A stretch of DNA of 64,000 nucleotides from the NCBI GenBank assembly GCA_963825845.1, contig CAWGVL010000049.1:1-64000 (forward strand), in the 5' to 3' direction. Each line of letters begins with the position of its first letter. Within the stretch, counting starts at the first letter, position 1. The translations under genes and the position numbers were made by a program. Of this stretch, positions 60,678 through 64,000 are shown one piece after another. Source of the DNA: DASQDN01 sp963825845 (GTDB taxonomy: Bacteria; Acidobacteriota; Terriglobia; Bryobacterales; Bryobacteraceae). Below the pieces are notes generated by a model. It saw only the letters and a list, made by a program, of their open reading frames with translations, searched no databases and was not told where the DNA came from.

Positions 60678-61415
60678 TTACCAGCGAATCTCCCTCGGAC
60701 TTAGACGAGCTTGGTTGTAGTCGACCGACGACACCTGGCCGTTGCTCATATGAATCACGCGATCCGCCATTCCGGCTATGTCGGCATTGTGAGTGATGAC
60801 TGCTGTTGCCGTGCCTAATTCGCGATTAACGGTCTCAATCGCCTCGAGCACAACCACCCCGGTTTCCCAGTCGAGTGCTCCGGTCGGCTCATCACACAGC
60901 AATACCGATGGCCGCTTGGCGATCGCGCGGGCGATGGCGACACGCTGTTGCTGGCCTCCTGAAAGTTGCGAAGGAAAATGGCCCATGCGGTCGCCGAGAC
61001 CGACTAGTTCGAGCGCTTCTTCGGGCTTCATCGGATCGCGCGCGATCTCGGTCACGGCAGCGACATTCTCTTTCGCAGTAAGGCTGGGAATGAGATTGTA
61101 GAACTGAAACACAAAACCGACATTGTGCCGGCGGTAATTCGTTAGTTCCTTCTCACTTGCTTTTGTCAGGTCAAGCTCGCCATAGCGCACCGTCCCGCCG
61201 GTAGCAGTGTCGAGCCCGCCGAGGATGTTCAGCAGCGTCGACTTACCGCTGCCGGATGGACCGAGCAACACCATCAGTTCACCCGAGAACAGGTCCATGT
61301 CGACGCCGCGAAGCGCGTGAACCTGCACTTCTCCCATGTCATAAACTTTAGTGACACCGCGAGCTTCGAAGACAGACTGGCCACTCGAAGTTGGACTGGA
61401 GACCGAAGCGCCCAT
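60678..61415 (-). CDS. ABC transporter ATP-binding protein (MacB/LolD type)
   Basis: 245 residues from ATG 61415, chosen because the frame upstream is antisense to the next gene. It has Walker A LLGPSGSGKSTLLNILGGLD, the signature LSGGQQQRVAIARAIAKRP, Walker B VLLCDEPTGALD and the switch His in TAVITHNADI. The Q-loop FVFQFYNLIPSLTAKENV is typical of the LolD/MacB group. It powers the FtsX-type permease encoded immediately downstream. Confidence 0.95.
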   Translation of the reverse strand: MGASVSSPTSSGQSVFEARGVTKVYDMGEVQVHALRGVDMDLFSGELMVLLGPSGSGKSTLLNILGGLDTATGGTVRYGELDLTKASEKELTNYRRHNVGFVFQFYNLIPSLTAKENVAAVTEIARDPMKPEEALELVGLGDRMGHFPSQLSGGQQQRVAIARAIAKRPSVLLCDEPTGALDWETGVVVLEAIETVNRELGTATAVITHNADIAGMADRVIHMSNGQVSSVDYNQARLSPREIRW

Positions 61416-61494
61416 AGCAAGTTGGCTCGCATCGATCACCGTAACATGACGTCTCTCGACAACCACGCTCACCCGTCGCGGACAATGGGGCTTG

Positions 61495-62373
61495 ATGCGG
61501 GTACTCAGCAGCAATATCCTCACCAGTCTCGCTGTGGTGGCGTTCTGCACCGGCATCTTGTCCGCGCAATCGATCAAGGTCCGAATCTATTCGGAGTTCG
61601 ATCGTCTCAACGCGGCAGGTGAGGCCTTCGAAACAATCCCGGACCGGGATCCTCTCGAAATAATTTCGCCTGCTGTCGTAAGAAACGGATACACATCCTT
61701 TCATGTCGCCGTCACCGCTCGTCCGGGCGTATTGTACTGGTTTGCCGTGCAGACGAATCCTCCGGAGACATTCAGAATCCGAGTCTATAAGGAGTCGCCC
61801 GACCGGGCCACATCCTCGTTGGTAATGGATCAGCTTACCGAGGAATCAAAGCCGCTTTATTTTCTTGCGATCATGCCAGACGCTTCGGGTGCTACTGCAA
61901 CGGACGTGTATCTACTGGATATCTGGACACCTCGGGATGCCGCCGTCGGAACGGTACGCCTGGAGCCCATGGTGAAAGAGGCATATTGGGTCGTAGCGCC
62001 GATGGAAGTTCGAATTCTGCGCGCGCGCGTACCTGATCTGGACTGGCAGATGAATCTGCCCCTTATGCCTGCAGCGGAGAAACCGGCTGACACGGTCGCG
62101 TGGAACGCACTGATGACGAGTTTCACTGACCAACCGGTACCGCCGATCTCACCTCCCGTGAACGTCCGGTCGGTGATTCGGCGCAATGCGGTTCAAGACG
62201 CGGCGCTCATCCGGTCCCTCACATCTACCCACCGGCAAGAGCTGCTCCGTCGAATATTTTCGGTGTTGACTCTCCAGTCGCCTCCAGGGTACCTGCGACC
62301 CGTGTCTTCCGCTGACGTGTATCTGCCTATCAGGAGGTTCATTTACACTTCCGCGTCCCGCACGCAGCGCTGA
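61495..62373 (+). CDS. Secreted protein of unknown function
   Basis: 292 residues from ATG 61495, with a signal peptide (ILTSLAVVAFCTGILSAQSI). The body is mainly beta: FHVAVTARPGVLYWFAVQTN, PPETFRIRVYKESPDRATSS, and a longer domain with DVYLLDIWTPRDAAVGTVRL. I do not recognise a family. It is divergent from the ATPase gene and may share its promoter region. Confidence 0.65.
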   Translation: MRVLSSNILTSLAVVAFCTGILSAQSIKVRIYSEFDRLNAAGEAFETIPDRDPLEIISPAVVRNGYTSFHVAVTARPGVLYWFAVQTNPPETFRIRVYKESPDRATSSLVMDQLTEESKPLYFLAIMPDASGATATDVYLLDIWTPRDAAVGTVRLEPMVKEAYWVVAPMEVRILRARVPDLDWQMNLPLMPAAEKPADTVAWNALMTSFTDQPVPPISPPVNVRSVIRRNAVQDAALIRSLTSTHRQELLRRIFSVLTLQSPPGYLRPVSSADVYLPIRRFIYTSASRTQR

Positions 62374-62399
62374 GCCGGACTTTCCTATAAGCTGATGCC

Positions 62400-62831
62400 A
62401 TGAAAACCTGGACTGCTTTGCTCTGCGGCGCGCTGTTCCTCACCGCTGCGGACACCGGCTCGAAGGCCGAAAAGGAAGTACTCGCCGCCATGGATGCGTG
62501 GAAGCAAGCGACCATACACAAGGACCGCGCTGCGCTTGAGGCGCTTCTGCATGAGGACCTCACTTATAGCCACTCGAACACGAAGAATGAGTCCAAAGCC
62601 GACGTGATACAGTCCGTCACCAGCGGCGCAGCCTCGGTTGAGGCCATCGATTTCGCTGACACGACAGTTCGTATATACGGAAACACCGCACTTGTGAAGG
62701 GAAACGTGGCTATCCGCAACAACGCCGGCGGCAAATCGACAACCGCGAATCTGAACATTCTCCACGTGTGGGTGAAAAGTTCCAAGGGTTGGCAACTCGT
62801 GGCGAGACAGGCCACACGATTGCCGTCATGA
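62400..62831 (+). CDS. DUF4440/SnoaL-like secreted protein
   Basis: 143 residues with a signal peptide (MKTWTALLCGALFLTAADTG) and an NTF2-like domain: VLAAMDAWKQATIHKDRAAL, LLHEDLTYSHSNTKNESKAD and the final LNILHVWVKSSKGWQLVARQ. DUF4440 proteins are small alpha+beta barrels that bind or convert small molecules. Its stop overlaps the start of the next gene. Confidence 0.88.
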   Translation: MKTWTALLCGALFLTAADTGSKAEKEVLAAMDAWKQATIHKDRAALEALLHEDLTYSHSNTKNESKADVIQSVTSGAASVEAIDFADTTVRIYGNTALVKGNVAIRNNAGGKSTTANLNILHVWVKSSKGWQLVARQATRLPS

Positions 62832-64000
62832 ATTCATCCGGTAAGGATAGACTAGGCGTGATGCGACTCGGCTTGTCATTCTCTGTAGCTCTGTTCACAA
62901 TTTCCTCTTTTGCTGCGGACGTCAGTCCCGCCAGCCGGCGGATCGGCGACCGTATGCGAGAGATGATTCAATCCAATGAGATTCCAGGGGCAGTGACACT
63001 GGTAGCGACAAGGGAGCGAGTGACTCACCTCGAAGCGACCGGAACGGCTGACCCGGAGGGTACGAAGCCCCTGCGTCAGGATTCGATTTTTTGGATTGCA
63101 TCGATGACGAAGCCCATCACCGGAACAGCCATTTTGATGTTGCAGGAGGAGGGAAAGCTGTCGGTGGATGACCCCGTGGGGAAGTATATTCCTGCGCTCG
63201 CCACGCTGAAGACTCCGTCCGGTAAACCTGCCAACCTGACCTTAAAACATCTAATGACACATACGTCGGGACTGCCGGAGGCGACCAACGAAGAGGCGAG
63301 AGCAGCGAAAAAGCTCGATGACCTTATCCCTGCCTATACGAACAAGCCGATGCAGTTCGAGCCGGGCAGCCAATGGAAGTACTGCCAGTCGGGGATCAAT
63401 ACGCTCGGCAGAATTATCGAGGTGGTCTCAGGCCAGCCGTTCGAGAAATTTCTCGCGAAGCGTCTCTTTCAGCCGCTGGGGATGAAAGACACCACGTTCT
63501 ATCTGCGAGCAAATCAAGTTCGCAGATTGGTAACGCCGGTTAAACGAGAGCAGAATGGCGCCCTGACGACCACGACGATCAGCCTCCTCCAGGGGAAACT
63601 CGCTACATCCACCGATCGATACCCTGCGGCGAACGGCGGTCTGTTTTCGACTGCGCCTGATTATGCCCGGTTCGCCCGGATGATCTTGAACGGCGGAACT
63701 CTGGATGGCAAGCGCTATCTAAAACCGGAATCGATACAGCAGATGACCACAATCCAGACAGGCGACCTGAAGACAGGGTTTACGTCGGGAAATGGATGGG
63801 GTCTGACATGGTGTATCGTCCGCGAGCCACAGGGAGTGACGGCGATGCTTAGCCCGGGCACGTATGGGCACGGCGGGGCGTATGGAACGCAGGCATGGAT
63901 AGACCCGGTGAAAGGTGTCGCCTACATTCTTATGGTTCAGCGCTCCAACTTTGGCAACTCCGATGCTTCCCCGGTTCGGCTCGCATTTCAGGAGGCGGCG
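62828..64000 (+). CDS. Serine beta-lactamase-like hydrolase (partial, runs off window)
   Basis: An open frame of at least 391 residues that continues past the right edge. From ATG 62828 (overlapping the previous stop by ATGA; ATG 62861 is possible) it has a signal-like segment (LGLSFSVALFTISSFAADVS) and the class C/esterase pattern: IFWIASMTKPITGTAILML with Ser-x-x-Lys, KYCQSGINTLGRIIEVVSGQ in place of the Tyr-x-Asn loop, and the HGGAYGTQAWIDP stretch in place of Lys-Thr-Gly. Such proteins are mostly esterases or D-amino peptidases, less often antibiotic-hydrolysing. Confidence 0.92.
   Translation, partial: MNSSGKDRLGVMRLGLSFSVALFTISSFAADVSPASRRIGDRMREMIQSNEIPGAVTLVATRERVTHLEATGTADPEGTKPLRQDSIFWIASMTKPITGTAILMLQEEGKLSVDDPVGKYIPALATLKTPSGKPANLTLKHLMTHTSGLPEATNEEARAAKKLDDLIPAYTNKPMQFEPGSQWKYCQSGINTLGRIIEVVSGQPFEKFLAKRLFQPLGMKDTTFYLRANQVRRLVTPVKREQNGALTTTTISLLQGKLATSTDRYPAANGGLFSTAPDYARFARMILNGGTLDGKRYLKPESIQQMTTIQTGDLKTGFTSGNGWGLTWCIVREPQGVTAMLSPGTYGHGGAYGTQAWIDPVKGVAYILMVQRSNFGNSDASPVRLAFQEAA

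Overview
The window is bacterial and most likely from Acidobacteriota, in the Bryobacterales/Solibacter lineage. The grounds are the 16S type, a PadR regulator coupled to an ADOP-type (acidobacterial duplicated orphan permease) ABC permease, an Oar-like TonB receptor with a carboxypeptidase-regulatory domain, two DUF1501 + PSCyt/DUF1553 gene pairs, and Tat-exported Gfo/Idh/MocA oxidoreductases. This assignment rests on gene families read from the sequence, not on a database search.

Layout. 1-5530: a complete rRNA operon (16S, tRNA-Ala(TGC), tRNA-Ile(GAT), 23S, 5S, terminator) with boxA-like elements before 16S and before 23S and a long 23S processing stem. 5529-8079: decayed or error-ridden genes (CBS-domain protein, FAD-dependent oxidoreductase, GNAT acetyltransferase). 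8076-10251: a sensor histidine kinase with a periplasmic substrate-binding domain. 10324-14847: an MFS transporter, then a tight cassette of an Asp-rich small peptide, a JmjC oxygenase and a Suc_Fer-like ferredoxin, then a sugar-isomerase-like TIM barrel. 14828-26905: two DUF1501/DUF1553 pairs separated by a GNAT protein, a di-haem cytochrome c peroxidase and a kinase-like/HEAT pair. 27002-30955: a PadR-ADOP operon with a paired GTAG-N5-CTAC operator, followed by a sugar-binding lipoprotein. 31096-33716: two convergent Gfo/Idh/MocA genes. 33805-42550: housekeeping and redox genes (HTH protein, EEP hydrolase, cytochrome c/copper monooxygenase fusion, metal-binding protein, M28 peptidase, zinc-ribbon microprotein, truA, methyltransferase, thymidine kinase).

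42529-46483 is a rearranged zone. A 5'-truncated SPINDLY/OGT-type glycosyltransferase abuts an S41 peptidase gene that is split by a 1,511-bp insertion sequence with a CTAG target duplication. 46573-49660: a PEP-CTERM protein, an NHL-repeat protein, a DUF4159 protein and a small membrane protein. 49820-51330: a broken glycosyltransferase and an almost gene-free stretch. 51331-64000: a large TonB-dependent receptor, an AraC/VOC pair, a Tat-exported molybdenum oxidoreductase, a three-gene ABC exporter (adaptor, permease, ATPase), two small secreted proteins and an unfinished serine beta-lactamase-like hydrolase.

The best candidate for an undescribed system is the 11635-13951 cassette. It pairs a 70-residue peptide whose tail is built of DSDG units with a FIH/YcfD-like 2-oxoglutarate oxygenase and a thioredoxin-fold ferredoxin, which suggests a ribosomally made peptide modified by Asp hydroxylation. 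A caution runs through the whole window. Many long genes carry single-base frameshifts, several at repeated bases, so residual long-read assembly errors are as likely as real pseudogenes.
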